Positions 1-9,662 of a stretch of 64,000 nucleotides of DNA are shown here, piece after piece. The notes beneath the pieces were generated by a model. It had not been told where the DNA came from. It saw only the letters and a list, made by a program, of their open reading frames with translations, and did not search any database. Numbering within the stretch: position 1 is the stretch's first letter; each line of letters begins with the position of its first letter. The stretch comes from JACRCT01 sp036504155 (GTDB lineage Bacteria; Myxococcota; Myxococcia; Myxococcales; UBA5297), in contig DASXVQ010000105.1 of assembly GCA_036504155.1 (NCBI GenBank), positions 69,234-133,233 on the forward strand. The letters are read 5' to 3'. The position numbers were made by a program, and so were the translations under genes.

Positions 1-1145
1 AGCGCGAAGCCGGTGGCATAGGTCGAGGAGGCCATGGTCACGGTCTGCGCCGCGAGGTCCACCGCGAAGGCGCGGCCGCGCAGGCGGTCGGGCACGCGCA
101 GGTTGAGCAGCGAGGTCGAGAAGGACCAGAGCGTCGAGGCGCCCATGTGCGCCAGGACGATCGCCACCGCCGCGAGCCAGAGCCACGGCGCCGCGCCGAA
201 GAGGGCGTAGGCCACGGCGAGGGCCACGAAGCCCAGGCCGATGCAGCGGTCGAGCGCGAGCTCGCTGTCGTCGGTCACCCAGCGCGCCACGGTGGGCCCG
301 ACGAGCGCGCCCACTCCGCGGGCGGCGTAGAGCAGGCCGATGACCGAGGCCGCGCCCTTCGCCGACGGGAACACGCGCTCGCCGAAGACGCTGTAGAGCA
401 GGATGGCGCCTCCGCCCGCCAGGCCCCAGCCGGCCTTGGCGAAGATGGCGCGGCGCACGCCGGGCTCGCGCGCGAAGAAGCGCAGGCCCTCGGCGACCTC
501 GTCGATGCCGGAGATCGAGCGCAGCGTGAGCGGGCCCGCCGGCCGCTTCTCGAGCGCCGGGATGCGCGCGCTGGCCATGAAGCTCGCGGAGACGAGGTAG
601 GTGACCGCGTTGACCATGAAGGCGGCGTCGCGGCCGAGCCACTGCGACACCGCTCCGCCCATCAGCGCGCCCAGCGCCAGCATGGCCGACCAGGTGACGC
701 CCTGCAGGGCGTTGGCGGCCACGATGTCGTCGCGCTCCACCACGCTCGCCACGGCGGCCTGCTCGGCCGGGTCGAAGAAGGCCGCGACGGACGACTGCAG
801 GAAGCATAGCAGGTAGGCGAGCGGCACGTCCCCGCGCTCGTGGACCCGCAGGAATCCCAGGACGACGATGGCGCGCAGGACGTCGCAGGCGACGAGGACC
901 AAGCGCCGGTTGACCCGGTCGGCAACCACTCCGGCGACGGGGCCGAAGAGCAGCGCGGGCAGGAATCGGGCGATGAGCACCGCCGCCACGGCCTCTCCCT
1001 TGCCGGTCAACTCCAGCATCATCGACAGCAGCGAGATGGTGGTGAACCAATCCCCGGTCAGGCTGACCACGTCGCCCAGCCAGATGCGGCGGAACGTCGG
1101 GTGGCGGCGCAGGAGGGAGGCGTAGCTGACGGGGGCGGCGGACAT
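1..1145 (-). CDS. MFS family transporter (partial, cut by window edge)
   Basis: About 381 codons of a membrane transporter run off the left edge without a stop. It begins MSAAPVSYASLLRRHPTFRR, followed by alternating hydrophobic helices. The loop after helix 2 reads GPVAGVVADRVNRR, which matches the conserved MFS motif A between helices 2 and 3. A charged middle loop near residues 200-225 separates two halves, as in MFS proteins. The overall look is that of the MFS_3/enterobactin-exporter-like drug or siderophore efflux group, but the substrate cannot be read from the sequence. The start at the ATG ending at 1145 was chosen because it gives a normal short cytoplasmic N-terminus before helix 1. 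The family assignment is firm; direction of transport and substrate are inference. Confidence 0.88.
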   Translation of the reverse strand, partial: MSAAPVSYASLLRRHPTFRRIWLGDVVSLTGDWFTTISLLSMMLELTGKGEAVAAVLIARFLPALLFGPVAGVVADRVNRRLVLVACDVLRAIVVLGFLRVHERGDVPLAYLLCFLQSSVAAFFDPAEQAAVASVVERDDIVAANALQGVTWSAMLALGALMGGAVSQWLGRDAAFMVNAVTYLVSASFMASARIPALEKRPAGPLTLRSISGIDEVAEGLRFFAREPGVRRAIFAKAGWGLAGGGAILLYSVFGERVFPSAKGAASVIGLLYAARGVGALVGPTVARWVTDDSELALDRCIGLGFVALAVAYALFGAAPWLWLAAVAIVLAHMGASTLWSFSTSLLNLRVPDRLRGRAFAVDLAAQTVTMASSTYATGFA

Positions 1146-1196
1146 CGGGTCGTGGCCGGCCTCGGTGCCGGCTTCCTTCTTCGGTCCTCGACGACC

Positions 1197-1424
1197 CTAC
1201 GCGGGCGGCCCCGGCGGATCCGGCTGCTTGGGGGGCGCGCCCGTGCCGGGCAGGAGCATCAGCACCCCGAAGATCGCTCCGTAGAGCCCGGCGACCGCCG
1301 GGCGGCAGAGGATCATTCAGGTACTGCCGACGAGGGCGTACAGCTGGCCGATGGCGATGAAGGCCAAGGCGCCGCCGACCGCGCCCATCGCGCCGCGCCC
1401 GATCTTGGTGTTGGGGAGTCGCAC
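1197..1424 (-). pseudogene. Small two-helix membrane ORF interrupted by in-frame TGA
   Basis: Reading from a GTG at 1424, 35 codons encode a protein with one hydrophobic helix (GAVGGALAFIAIGQLYALVG). A TGA at 1319-1317 is followed at once, in the same frame, by ATG at 1316 and 39 more codons with a second helix (AVAGLYGAIFGVLMLLPG) and a Pro-rich tail. Both halves have high third-position GC, as expected of real coding sequence. The simplest reading is one 75-residue two-helix protein with a nonsense mutation or sequencing error. Two tiny genes coupled as TGA-ATG are also possible. No family is recognised. It shares its upstream region with the divergent gene at 1527. Confidence 0.4.
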
Positions 1425-1526
1425 GGGCCGACTGTAGCAGGCGCCGCTCTGGGCCGCCCGCCTGCGGAACTGGGCCCAGGGGCCCGGCGACCCAAGGTTT
1501 GCTCGCGCGCGCAGAGGCGCTCGGGC

Positions 1527-4500
1527 ATGCGACTCGAATCCCTTGGACTCCCCCCGCTGGAGCGGTGGCCCGGCTGGGAGCGCAGCGGCGAGGTCCCGCG
1601 GCTCCTGGCCGCCGTCGAGGCCGCCTTCGGCGTCGTCAGGCCGGCCGACCTGGAGGCCGTCCGCCCGGCGGTCGAGCAGCTCGTCGCGCGCGCGGTCGAC
1701 CCGGAGGTAGGGCCCGCTGTCCGGCGGGTCCTGGCGGCGCTCGTCGACGCGGCGCGAGGACGCCCCTTCCTGAGCGGGCTCACGGCCGACCGGGTGCAGG
1801 GCTGGCTCGACCTGGTCTTGCCGGCCATGGGCGAGGCGGACTACACGGTGGCGACCCTGCTCCGCTCGCGGGCGCGCGAAGAGGAGGCCGGCGGGCCGGC
1901 GCTGCGGGTGCTCTCGCCCGAGCCCGCCGAGCTGGACGCCTCGCAGCTGCTGCGCCGGGCGCGGGAGCTGGCCGCGGGTTTCGTGGCGCTGACGGGCGAC
2001 GATCCCGACGCCCGGGTGGCCTTCCTGAGCGAGAACCGGCTCGAGACGGCGCTGTGCGACCTCGCCTGCCTCGCCCACGGCATCGTCGACGTGCCCGTCC
2101 CGGCCAACGCCGCCAACGACCAGGTCCAATACGTGTTGCGGCACTCGAAGGCCCGGGTGGTCGTGGTCTCCGACGAGGTGCAGCTCTCGCGGGTCCTCGC
2201 CGCGCAGCCCGGGCTGCCCGATCTGCTGGCCATCGTGCCCCTCTCACGCGGGCTGGCGGAACGGCACGCGCTCACCAGCCTGGACGAGATGGTCGAGCGC
2301 GGCGCCCGGATCCCGCGCGCCCGCCTCGACCTGCGCGCCGCCGCCGTCCGCTCCGCGGACCTGGCGACGGTCATGTACACCTCGGGCACCACCGGCACGC
2401 CCAAGGGCATCGCCTTCACCCAGCACAACCTCGTCGCCAAGCGGCTGTGCCGCTCGTTCGCGCTGCCCTTCCTCGGCGAGGGCGACGTCTTCCTCTCATA
2501 CCTGCCGCTCTTCCACACCTTCGGCCGCTGGCTCGAGCTGCTCGGCACGCTGTGGACCGGCGCGCAGTACGTCTTCGCGCGCTCGCCGGCGCTCACCACG
2601 CTGCTCGAGGACTTCGCCTCCGTCCGCCCGACGGTCTTCATCAGCGTCCCGCAGAAATGGCTCGAGCTGCACGAGCGGGCGGCGCAGGAGGCCGGCGGCG
2701 ACGAGGACCCCGACCGCGTCGCCGAGAAGCTGCGCGAGCTGACCGGCGGCCGGCTGCGCTTCGGCCTGTCGGCGGCGGGCTTCCTCGAGCCGCGCGTCTT
2801 CCGCGCCTTCCAGCGGGCCGGGGTCCAGCTCTGCTCGGGCTACGGCATGACCGAGGCCACCGGCGGGGTGACCATGACCCCGCCCACCGAGTACGTCGAG
2901 GGCTCCATCGGCAAGGCGCTGCCGGGCATCGAGCTGCGCGTGGCGGAGGACGGCGAGCTGTCGCTGCGCGGGCCGTACGTGATGAGGGGCTACGACCGCC
3001 CGCCCGACGGGGAGACCGGGCTCGACGGGGAGGGCTGGTTCAAGACCGGCGACCTGGTCGCGGTGGACGCGGGCGGGCACTACCGGCTCACCGGGCGCAA
3101 GAAGGAGATCTACAAGAGCCTCAAGGGCCAGACGATCGCCCCGCAGCGCGTGGAGAACCTCTTCCGCGACTTCGACGCGGTCTCGCAGGCCTTCCTGGTG
3201 GGCGACGGGCGCGAGTTCAACACGCTGCTCGTCTGGCCCAACTTCGCGGGCCAGCCCGCGCTCGCGCACAAGGAGCCCGAGACGCTGCGGGCGCTCTTGA
3301 GCTCGCTGGTGGCCTCCGCCAACCGGTTCCTGGCGCCCTACGAGCGCGTCGTCGACTTCGCCGTCCTCGACCGCGCGCTGGACGAGGCGCACGGCGAGCT
3401 GACGCCGAAGGGGAGCTTCCGGCGCGAGGCCGTGGAGGCGCACTGGCAGCACCTCATCGCTCCGATGTACCGCGGCGCCGAGGCGCGGCTGGCCGTCGGC
3501 TCCCTGGAGCTCGTCATCCCCCACTGGCTCTTGCGCGAGCTGGGCGCGCTGCGCGAGGACGTCTCGCTCACCGACGGCTGGCTGGAGGCGCGGGGCCGCA
3601 AGCTGCGGGTGGTGGAGGGCGACCCGGGCGGCGCCGCCCAAGGGTCGATCCACGTCGGAGACCTCGGCTACCGCCCGCGGGCAGGCGCGCTCGACCTGGG
3701 CGCGGTCGCGGGCACTCCGGCGCTGGCGCTGGGCAACGACGGCCTGCGGACGTTCCTGGGCGAGGCGACCTTCTTCTCGCTCCTGGGCAAGCGGCGCGGT
3801 GGCGGCCAGGGCGTCCAGGTCGAGGCCCGCGGCGCGCTCGCGCCCTCCCGGCGGCGGGTGCAGGAGCTATTGCCGCTCGTGGAAGCGCCCGAGGTCACCG
3901 TGGAGTCGCTCCACGCCGCGGCGGTGCTGGCGCGCGCGCGGCTCCTCGCGGCCCGGGTGGCGCTGCAGCACCTGGAGCTGGGCCTGTCCCGCGGGGGCGA
4001 GGCGGCCGCGGTCGCCCGCGCCCTGCTGCGGCGCTGCGCCTGCTTCGAGACGCGGCTGCGCCGCCGGGCGCTGCGCATGCTGCTGCCCCACGAGGAGGCC
4101 TCGCGGGTGGTGGAGACGCTGGGCGCGTTCACCGAGGCGCCGCCGGGCGCGGAGCTCCTGGGGCCGCGCGACCACGTGCGCCTGGCGGAGCGCGGCCTGG
4201 GAGACGCCCAGGTGGAGGCGCTGCTCGCCGAGGTGCGCGAGCACGCCCGCTCCCCGAACCGGGCCGCCGATTCGGCCCGCCGGAGGCGCCTGGTGGCGAT
4301 CTTCCGGCTGCTGTCGGCCTACACCGTGGCGCACCCGCGCTGGTACCCGCGCCTGCGCATCAAGCTCGCCCGCCTGGCGCTGCACGCCGACGCCGAGGTC
4401 GCCGCGCGCGCGGGCGAGGAGCTCGACCGGCTCCAGCTGGGGTTCCGCGCCTGGCTCGGGCCCAACCAGCGGCTGGCGGTCGACCCCGACAGCGGGCGCG

Positions 4501-6203
4501 AGTACGGCTGGCGCGAGGCGGCAATCTTCGCGCCCGAGGTGAGCGCGCCGCACCGCACCCTCCTGCAGCGCGCGCTCGCCGAGACCTGCCTGGTGCGCGA
4601 GGCGGCCTTCCTCTTCGGGAGGGGGACGCTCTTGTCGCTGGCCGACCTGCCGCCGGCCGGCGTCGGGGTCTCGCCCCTGGACCGCGATCACGGAGAGGCG
4701 AGCTACCTCGTCACGCTCACCCCGCGCGCGGGCGAGCCGCTCGCCTTCCACGTCCACGTCGCCGAGTCGGTGCCGGTGCTGGAGCTGCGCGAGGAGATCC
4801 GCTGGCTGCTGTGGGCCGGCGCGCCTCCTCCGCTGGTCGGCGCCTTCGGAGGGTCCTTCCCCGAGTACGGCATCTACTCGACCGAGCCCGTGCCCGGAGA
4901 GAGCGTCGAGGCGCAGCTCACCCGCCTGTCGGCCATGCAGGCCCACGAGCGGATGCGCGCCCTGTGGCCCTTCCTGGCCTCGACGGCCTTCGGCGTCCAC
5001 GTCGGGTTCTGGGAGCGCAGCGGCGAGGAGCTGGCGCTGCGCGGTCCCTCGCCGGGAAACGTCATCGCCCCCTCGCACGACTACCAGGTGGGGACGCGTC
5101 TGGGCTCGCTGTGGGACCGCGAGCGCTGCGAGGGCCTCTCGCCGCTCGTCCTGGGCTTCGAGCGCTCGTTCGTGGAGCCGCTGGAGGCGCGCCATCCGGT
5201 CCTCGCGGGCGGGGCGGGCCGCGAGCAGCTCCTGTCGGCGCTGGTCGAGACCCTGGGCGAGGCCCGGGCGCAGCCGCTGCTCGAGCAGGCCGCGCGCCAG
5301 GGCGGTCCGCTGGCCGCGGACGCCCAGGCCTTCCTGGCGCGGCTGGCGCGAGAGGGGCTGACCCCGCTCGAGGTCTCCTGCGCCTCCCGGCGCTACGCGC
5401 GCTGGCTGGCGGTGAACCCCGAGGCCACGCTGGAGGCGCGCGCGGCGATGCTGGGCGAGCTGTGGGACACCTACCGGCTCTCGGAGCTGGAGGCGGAGCG
5501 GCCGGAGACGCGCATCCGCTTCTTCCGCCAGACCGTCTTCGCCCAGGCCCGCCCCGCGCTCTCCGAGGGCCTGGACGAGCTGATGCGCCGCGCCCGCGCC
5601 CGCCGCGGCGCCCCCTCCGAGCTGCCGGAGCTGGTCGAGGCCCTGCGCGTGGGGGCCCGGCCCACCACCTTCGAGGAGGACTGGCTCCTGGCGCGGCTGG
5701 CCTTCCGGCACCTGCCGCCCTCGGCGGACACCGCGCTCATCAGCCTGCCGCACGCGGGGCGCACCACCGCCGAGGTGGTGGTGCACCTCTCCCGCGGGGA
5801 CGGCGGCCGCTTCTCGGTGCGCAGCCCGGTCTCGGCGCGCGAGGTCGCCCGGCTGCTGCAGCTCTTCCACGAGGCGAGCCTGCCGGTGAGCTTCTCCGCC
5901 GAGCACGAGTTCCTGGTGGCGGTGGACGAGCGCGGGGCGCTGTTGGGCGGCGTCTTCTACCGGCTGGTCGGGACCGACCGGGCGAGGATGGAGAAGATCG
6001 GCGTCGCCCGGGCGTGGCGCCGGCAGGGCATCTCCGACGGGCTGATGCACGAGCTCTTCCGCAGGTTGCGCGAGCGCGGGGTGCGCCAGCTGGAGACCGG
6101 CTTCTTCCACCCCGACTACCTCAAGCGCTTCGGCTTCCGGGTGGCTCCGTCCTCGGGAGGGCTCTTCCAGGACCTGCAGCGCGGCGAGGTGAGGCTCGAT
6201 TAG
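1527..6203 (+). CDS. Acyl-CoA synthetase (AMP-binding) fused to C-terminal GNAT domain
   Basis: A 1558-aa multidomain enzyme. Residues about 100-640 are an ANL/long-chain acyl-CoA synthetase: the P-loop YTSGTTGTPKG lies near residue 284, then GYGMTEATGG and the hinge-type RLTGRKKEIYKS. This domain activates a carboxylic acid with ATP and CoA. About 780 residues of mostly helical sequence that I do not recognise follow. The last ~140 residues are a GNAT acyltransferase, with IGVARAWRRQGIS as the acyl-CoA pyrophosphate loop and YLKRFGFR near the end. The ATG at 1527 was chosen because the AMP-binding N-terminus begins there; the open frame extends upstream to 840 but only as antisense to the MFS gene. 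Making an acyl-CoA and passing it to an amine on one chain is a reasonable inference, but the acyl group and acceptor are unknown. Confidence 0.85.
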   Translation: MRLESLGLPPLERWPGWERSGEVPRLLAAVEAAFGVVRPADLEAVRPAVEQLVARAVDPEVGPAVRRVLAALVDAARGRPFLSGLTADRVQGWLDLVLPAMGEADYTVATLLRSRAREEEAGGPALRVLSPEPAELDASQLLRRARELAAGFVALTGDDPDARVAFLSENRLETALCDLACLAHGIVDVPVPANAANDQVQYVLRHSKARVVVVSDEVQLSRVLAAQPGLPDLLAIVPLSRGLAERHALTSLDEMVERGARIPRARLDLRAAAVRSADLATVMYTSGTTGTPKGIAFTQHNLVAKRLCRSFALPFLGEGDVFLSYLPLFHTFGRWLELLGTLWTGAQYVFARSPALTTLLEDFASVRPTVFISVPQKWLELHERAAQEAGGDEDPDRVAEKLRELTGGRLRFGLSAAGFLEPRVFRAFQRAGVQLCSGYGMTEATGGVTMTPPTEYVEGSIGKALPGIELRVAEDGELSLRGPYVMRGYDRPPDGETGLDGEGWFKTGDLVAVDAGGHYRLTGRKKEIYKSLKGQTIAPQRVENLFRDFDAVSQAFLVGDGREFNTLLVWPNFAGQPALAHKEPETLRALLSSLVASANRFLAPYERVVDFAVLDRALDEAHGELTPKGSFRREAVEAHWQHLIAPMYRGAEARLAVGSLELVIPHWLLRELGALREDVSLTDGWLEARGRKLRVVEGDPGGAAQGSIHVGDLGYRPRAGALDLGAVAGTPALALGNDGLRTFLGEATFFSLLGKRRGGGQGVQVEARGALAPSRRRVQELLPLVEAPEVTVESLHAAAVLARARLLAARVALQHLELGLSRGGEAAAVARALLRRCACFETRLRRRALRMLLPHEEASRVVETLGAFTEAPPGAELLGPRDHVRLAERGLGDAQVEALLAEVREHARSPNRAADSARRRRLVAIFRLLSAYTVAHPRWYPRLRIKLARLALHADAEVAARAGEELDRLQLGFRAWLGPNQRLAVDPDSGREYGWREAAIFAPEVSAPHRTLLQRALAETCLVREAAFLFGRGTLLSLADLPPAGVGVSPLDRDHGEASYLVTLTPRAGEPLAFHVHVAESVPVLELREEIRWLLWAGAPPPLVGAFGGSFPEYGIYSTEPVPGESVEAQLTRLSAMQAHERMRALWPFLASTAFGVHVGFWERSGEELALRGPSPGNVIAPSHDYQVGTRLGSLWDRERCEGLSPLVLGFERSFVEPLEARHPVLAGGAGREQLLSALVETLGEARAQPLLEQAARQGGPLAADAQAFLARLAREGLTPLEVSCASRRYARWLAVNPEATLEARAAMLGELWDTYRLSELEAERPETRIRFFRQTVFAQARPALSEGLDELMRRARARRGAPSELPELVEALRVGARPTTFEEDWLLARLAFRHLPPSADTALISLPHAGRTTAEVVVHLSRGDGGRFSVRSPVSAREVARLLQLFHEASLPVSFSAEHEFLVAVDERGALLGGVFYRLVGTDRARMEKIGVARAWRRQGISDGLMHELFRRLRERGVRQLETGFFHPDYLKRFGFRVAPSSGGLFQDLQRGEVRLD

Positions 6204-6500
6204 GGCGAGGACTGCTAAAGGTGGCAAAAGCCTGGAAAATCACGGGGGATTCTCCGAAATGTGACGCAGGGCGCAATTCGAGGTGCGCGCGGCGGGGCGC
6301 CTCTTTATAGGAAAAGGCAGCGGCCCGCGGTTTGCCCCTTCAGGGGGCTCCACCGGGGTCGCCAAGCGTCGGGCAGTAGACGGACGAGGACTTCTCAACG
6401 GAAGCGGGTGTGCCGGTCGGCCGACGGGCACCCGAAACGCGCAGGGAACGGAAAACCGAAGGCGCCGGGCCGGCCGCCTGGGCCACGCGGGGTGGAAGTC
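6204..6500. other. Intergenic region upstream of citrate synthase
   Basis: About 300 bases without a convincing gene between two co-directional genes. An AT-rich patch at 6301-6314 (tttatagg followed by an A-run) is the best candidate for a promoter -10 region, but I see no good -35 at the right distance. The open frame that spans it is only an extension of the citrate synthase frame and has no family resemblance. Confidence 0.4.
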
Positions 6501-7796
6501 ATGAGCATCCTGAAGGACAAGCTGACGAAGAAGGTCCCCGAGCTGCGCGACCACTACAAGAAGCTCGTCAAGGAGAACGCGGCGGTCAAGCTGAGCGAGG
6601 TGACGCTCGAGACGCTCTACGGCGGCCTGCGCGGCGTCAAGGGCCTCATCACCGACACCAGCTCGGTCCCGCCCGACAAGGGCCTGCTCATCCGCGGCAA
6701 GCCCATCGGCGAGCTGGCGGAGCGGCTGCCCGAGGAGATCTGGTACCTGCTCCTGACCGGCGAGCTGCCGAGCGCCGAGGAGCTGGCCGACCTGCAGAAG
6801 GACTGGGCCGCCCAGGCCAAGGTGCCGGACTACGTCTTCAAGGTCCTCGACGCGATGCCGGCCGACTCGCACCCGATGGCGATGTTCAACACCGCGGTGC
6901 TGGTGATGGAGCGGGAGTCGGTCTTCCGCGCCCGCTACGACAAGGGGATGAAGAAGGACGACTACTGGGACGCCTCCTTCGAGGACGCCACCGCCATCCT
7001 GCCGAAGCTCCCCGAGATCGGCGCGTACATCTACCGCAAGCGCTTCGGCAAGGGCGCGCCCATCGCCGGCGACGCCAAGCTCGACTGGGGCGCGAACTTC
7101 GCCAAGATGACCGGCCTGCCGGACCCGAACGGCGAGCTCAGCAAGCTGATGCGGCTGTACTTCACGCTGCACTGCGACCACGAGGGCGGCAACGTCAGCG
7201 CCTTCACCGCGCACACCGTCGGCTCGGCGCTGTCCGACCTGTACTACGCGCTCTCTGCCGGCCTGAACGGCCTGGCGGGCCCGCTGCACGGCCTGGCCAA
7301 CCAGGAGTGCCTGGGCTGGATCCTGGAGACCAACAAGAAGTTCAACGGCTCGCCCAGCGAGGAGCAGCTGGCCAAGTTCGCGCAGGAGACGCTCGACAGC
7401 GGCAAGGTGGTGCCGGGCTACGGCCACGCCGTGCTGCGCATCACCGACCCGCGCTTCGACGCCTTCCACGCCTTCGGCGCCAAGTACTGCCCCGAGGACC
7501 CGGCCTACAAGACGATGGCGCGGGTGTTCAAGGTGGTCCCCGAGGTCCTCAAGAAGGTGCAGAAGATCAAGGATCCGTGGCCGAACGTCGACGCCGCCTC
7601 GGGCAGCCTGCTCTACCACTACGGCATGACCGAGTTCTCGTACTACACGGTCCTGTTCTCCATCAGCCGCGCCATGGGCATCAGCGCGCAGTACATCATG
7701 AGCCGCGCCATCGGCTCGCCGATCGTCCGCCCGAAGTCGATGACCGGCGCGGAGATCAACAAGGCCATCGAAGCCGCCAAGGCGCCGAAGGCCTAG
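6501..7796 (+). CDS. gltA: Citrate synthase, eukaryotic (Si) type
   Basis: A 431-aa enzyme condensing acetyl-CoA and oxaloacetate to citrate, the entry step of the TCA cycle. The catalytic triad of the family is visible: His227 in CDHEGGN, His263 in GPLHGLANQE and Asp316 in ITDPRF. The long N-terminal helical region and the wording around these sites match the mitochondrial/Si-type subfamily rather than the NADH-inhibited E. coli hexameric type. The ATG at 6501 follows a GGGTGGAAG ribosome-binding site. The gene is transcribed alone, with a promoter region of about 300 bp before it and a strong hairpin terminator 90 bp after it. Confidence 0.95.
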   Translation: MSILKDKLTKKVPELRDHYKKLVKENAAVKLSEVTLETLYGGLRGVKGLITDTSSVPPDKGLLIRGKPIGELAERLPEEIWYLLLTGELPSAEELADLQKDWAAQAKVPDYVFKVLDAMPADSHPMAMFNTAVLVMERESVFRARYDKGMKKDDYWDASFEDATAILPKLPEIGAYIYRKRFGKGAPIAGDAKLDWGANFAKMTGLPDPNGELSKLMRLYFTLHCDHEGGNVSAFTAHTVGSALSDLYYALSAGLNGLAGPLHGLANQECLGWILETNKKFNGSPSEEQLAKFAQETLDSGKVVPGYGHAVLRITDPRFDAFHAFGAKYCPEDPAYKTMARVFKVVPEVLKKVQKIKDPWPNVDAASGSLLYHYGMTEFSYYTVLFSISRAMGISAQYIMSRAIGSPIVRPKSMTGAEINKAIEAAKAPKA

Positions 7797-7887
7797 CTTC
7801 GAGGTTTCCCCAGGTCCGGCGTCCGTGCCGGGCCCGGGGCGTCCGGCGCGCCTATCGCGCCGGACGATGAGTGGGGAGAAGAAGGGC

Positions 7888-7925
7888 AAAGGGCCCGTCC
7901 TTTCCGATGAGGGACGGGCCCTTTT
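7888..7925 (+). terminator. Rho-independent terminator after citrate synthase
   Basis: Perfect 13-bp stem: aaagggcccgtcc at 7888-7900 pairs with ggacgggcccttt at 7912-7924, with an 11-nt loop, followed by a short T-run. It sits about 90 bp past the citrate synthase stop. Because A residues precede and T residues follow, it could work in both directions. Confidence 0.88.
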
Positions 7926-8120
7926 CCTGTCCGCCGACCTCGTAGCCGGCACGCTCGAGCCGCCGCTCGAGGGTCTTCACGGCCATGCCGGCGGAGCCGA
8001 TGGTCAGCGGGGCGTGTCTCCTTGGGGCGATGCGCCCGCGGAGACCGTCGCGTGACGCGGGAAAGTGACTCGCGGCCGAGACTGATCTTTGTTCTCGGGC
8101 TCATCTAGAATGCCCAGGCG

Positions 8121-9602
8121 ATGGCTGATCGCTCTGCCGGACAGGTCTGCGAGAAGTGCGGCGGCAAGCTCGTTGCCGGCAGCCGCTTCTGCAACTCGTG
8201 CGGCGCCCCGACGCCCTCGACCTCTCCCTTCGAGGTGGAGGAAGAGGCGAACAAGTCGCCGATCAGGCAGGGCGACGTGCTGGAAGGGAAGTGGCGGGTC
8301 GACAAGAAGATCGGCCAGGGCGGCATGGGCTCGGTGTACCGGGCCACCGACCTCGCGCTCGACCGCACGGTGGCGATCAAGATCCTCGCGGCCGACCTGT
8401 GCCAGGACGAGGTCTTCGTCGCGCGCTTCGAGCGCGAGGCCAAGCTCACCGCCAACCTCGAGCAGCCCAACGTCGTGCTCATCTTCGGCGTCGGCAGGCA
8501 CCAGGGCCGGCCCTTCATCGTCATGAAGTGGCTGCCCGGCGAGACCCTCGCCAGCCGGCTCGAGACGCACCAGGAGGCCGGCACGCTGATGCCCGTCTCC
8601 GAGGTGCGCTCCATCGTCGGCCAGATCTGCGCGGGCCTGGACTACATCCACGGCAAGGGCCTGGTGCACCGGGACATCAAGGCCAGCAACATCGTCCTCG
8701 ACGACAGCAACCACGCCACCATCCTCGACTTCGGCATCCTCCGGGACCTCAAGAGCAAGGAGGCGCTGACCGCGGTGGGGATGCTCATCGGCACCCCACA
8801 CTACGTCTCGCCCGAGCAGATCCTGGGCAAGCCCTTCGACAGCCGCAGCGACCTCTACGCGGTGGGCGTGCTGCTCTACGAGATGCTCACCGGCGCGACG
8901 CCCTTCGACGCCGAGAACGAGTTCGACCTCATCAAGAAGCACGTCAAGGCGCCCCCGCCGGAGCCCTGCGAGCGCAACCCCGACCTGCCGGCCGAGGTGG
9001 GCGAGGTGCTCAAGCGCGCCATCGCCAAGGATCCCGCCAAGCGCTACCAGACCGCCTCGGACATGGCCGACGCCTTCGAGATGGCCTTCGCCCAGACCAA
9101 CGACGTGGAGGGCGACGACCCGACGTCGCGGTCGCTGAAGGCCGCCGTCCCGCTGCCCGACGACCCCACCGGCCCGCACAACGTGACGACCATCCCCTTC
9201 GACGTGAAGGCGGGCATCACCGGGCCGATTTTGGGCTCGAAGCGGGCGCTCTGGGTGGGGGTGGGCCTGGGGGTGGTGGCGAGCCTGGCGACCGCCGGCA
9301 TCGTGCTCTACAACCTCCGCCCCGAGGCGCCTCCGCCGGAGCTCTCGCAGCCCGCGCCCGTCGCCAAGCCGCTCAACCCCAAGCCGCTGACTCCGAACCC
9401 CAAGCCGAAACCCAAGCCCCAGCCCAAGCCGCAGGCGCCCGACGAGCTCGCCGCCGACGAGGAGTGGGAGGACGAGGACGCCGGCGAGGCAGCGCCCAGC
9501 GAAGTGGCCGATGCCGGCGCCGCGGCGTCGCCGAGCGACTCGCTGTTGAAGAAGGCCGTGGAGAAGGATCCCAGCCGCCTGCACCCGCTGCGCGACGAAT
9601 AG
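8121..9602 (+). CDS. Ser/Thr protein kinase with N-terminal zinc ribbon and one TM helix
   Basis: A 493-aa Hanks-type kinase. Residues 10-27 hold two CxxC pairs (CEKC and CNSC), a zinc ribbon. The kinase domain spans about 55-325: Gly loop GQGGMGSVY, ATP-binding Lys87 in VAIK, catalytic HRD ending at Asp185, DFG and a SPEQ activation-segment end. All catalytic residues are present, so it should be active. A single membrane helix lies at about 375-397, followed by a periplasmic tail rich in Pro-Lys (KPKPKPQPKPQ) and acidic residues. A TAGAAT -10-like box lies at 8106-8111. The neighbour at 9663 converges on it and encodes a lipoprotein. The substrate is unknown. Confidence 0.93.
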   Translation: MADRSAGQVCEKCGGKLVAGSRFCNSCGAPTPSTSPFEVEEEANKSPIRQGDVLEGKWRVDKKIGQGGMGSVYRATDLALDRTVAIKILAADLCQDEVFVARFEREAKLTANLEQPNVVLIFGVGRHQGRPFIVMKWLPGETLASRLETHQEAGTLMPVSEVRSIVGQICAGLDYIHGKGLVHRDIKASNIVLDDSNHATILDFGILRDLKSKEALTAVGMLIGTPHYVSPEQILGKPFDSRSDLYAVGVLLYEMLTGATPFDAENEFDLIKKHVKAPPPEPCERNPDLPAEVGEVLKRAIAKDPAKRYQTASDMADAFEMAFAQTNDVEGDDPTSRSLKAAVPLPDDPTGPHNVTTIPFDVKAGITGPILGSKRALWVGVGLGVVASLATAGIVLYNLRPEAPPPELSQPAPVAKPLNPKPLTPNPKPKPKPQPKPQAPDELAADEEWEDEDAGEAAPSEVADAGAAASPSDSLLKKAVEKDPSRLHPLRDE

Positions 9603-9662
9603 CCGGAGACCTGGCGAGTCGTTGGCCTTGGACGCCACGTCCCGCGATGACTGCGGTGGAGG

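Noticed and set aside
840..1526. N-terminal extension of the synthetase-GNAT frame to 840
   Set aside because: The extension lies antisense to the MFS transporter and lacks any family similarity; the AMP-binding enzyme starts naturally at 1527.
3867..6227. 786-codon minus-strand ORF inside the synthetase-GNAT gene
   Set aside because: Its composition is that of an antisense frame (His/Arg/Leu/Gln/Ala-rich) and it carries no motif.
6240..7952. 570-codon minus-strand ORF across citrate synthase
   Set aside because: It is the antisense shadow of a gene with all catalytic residues in place.
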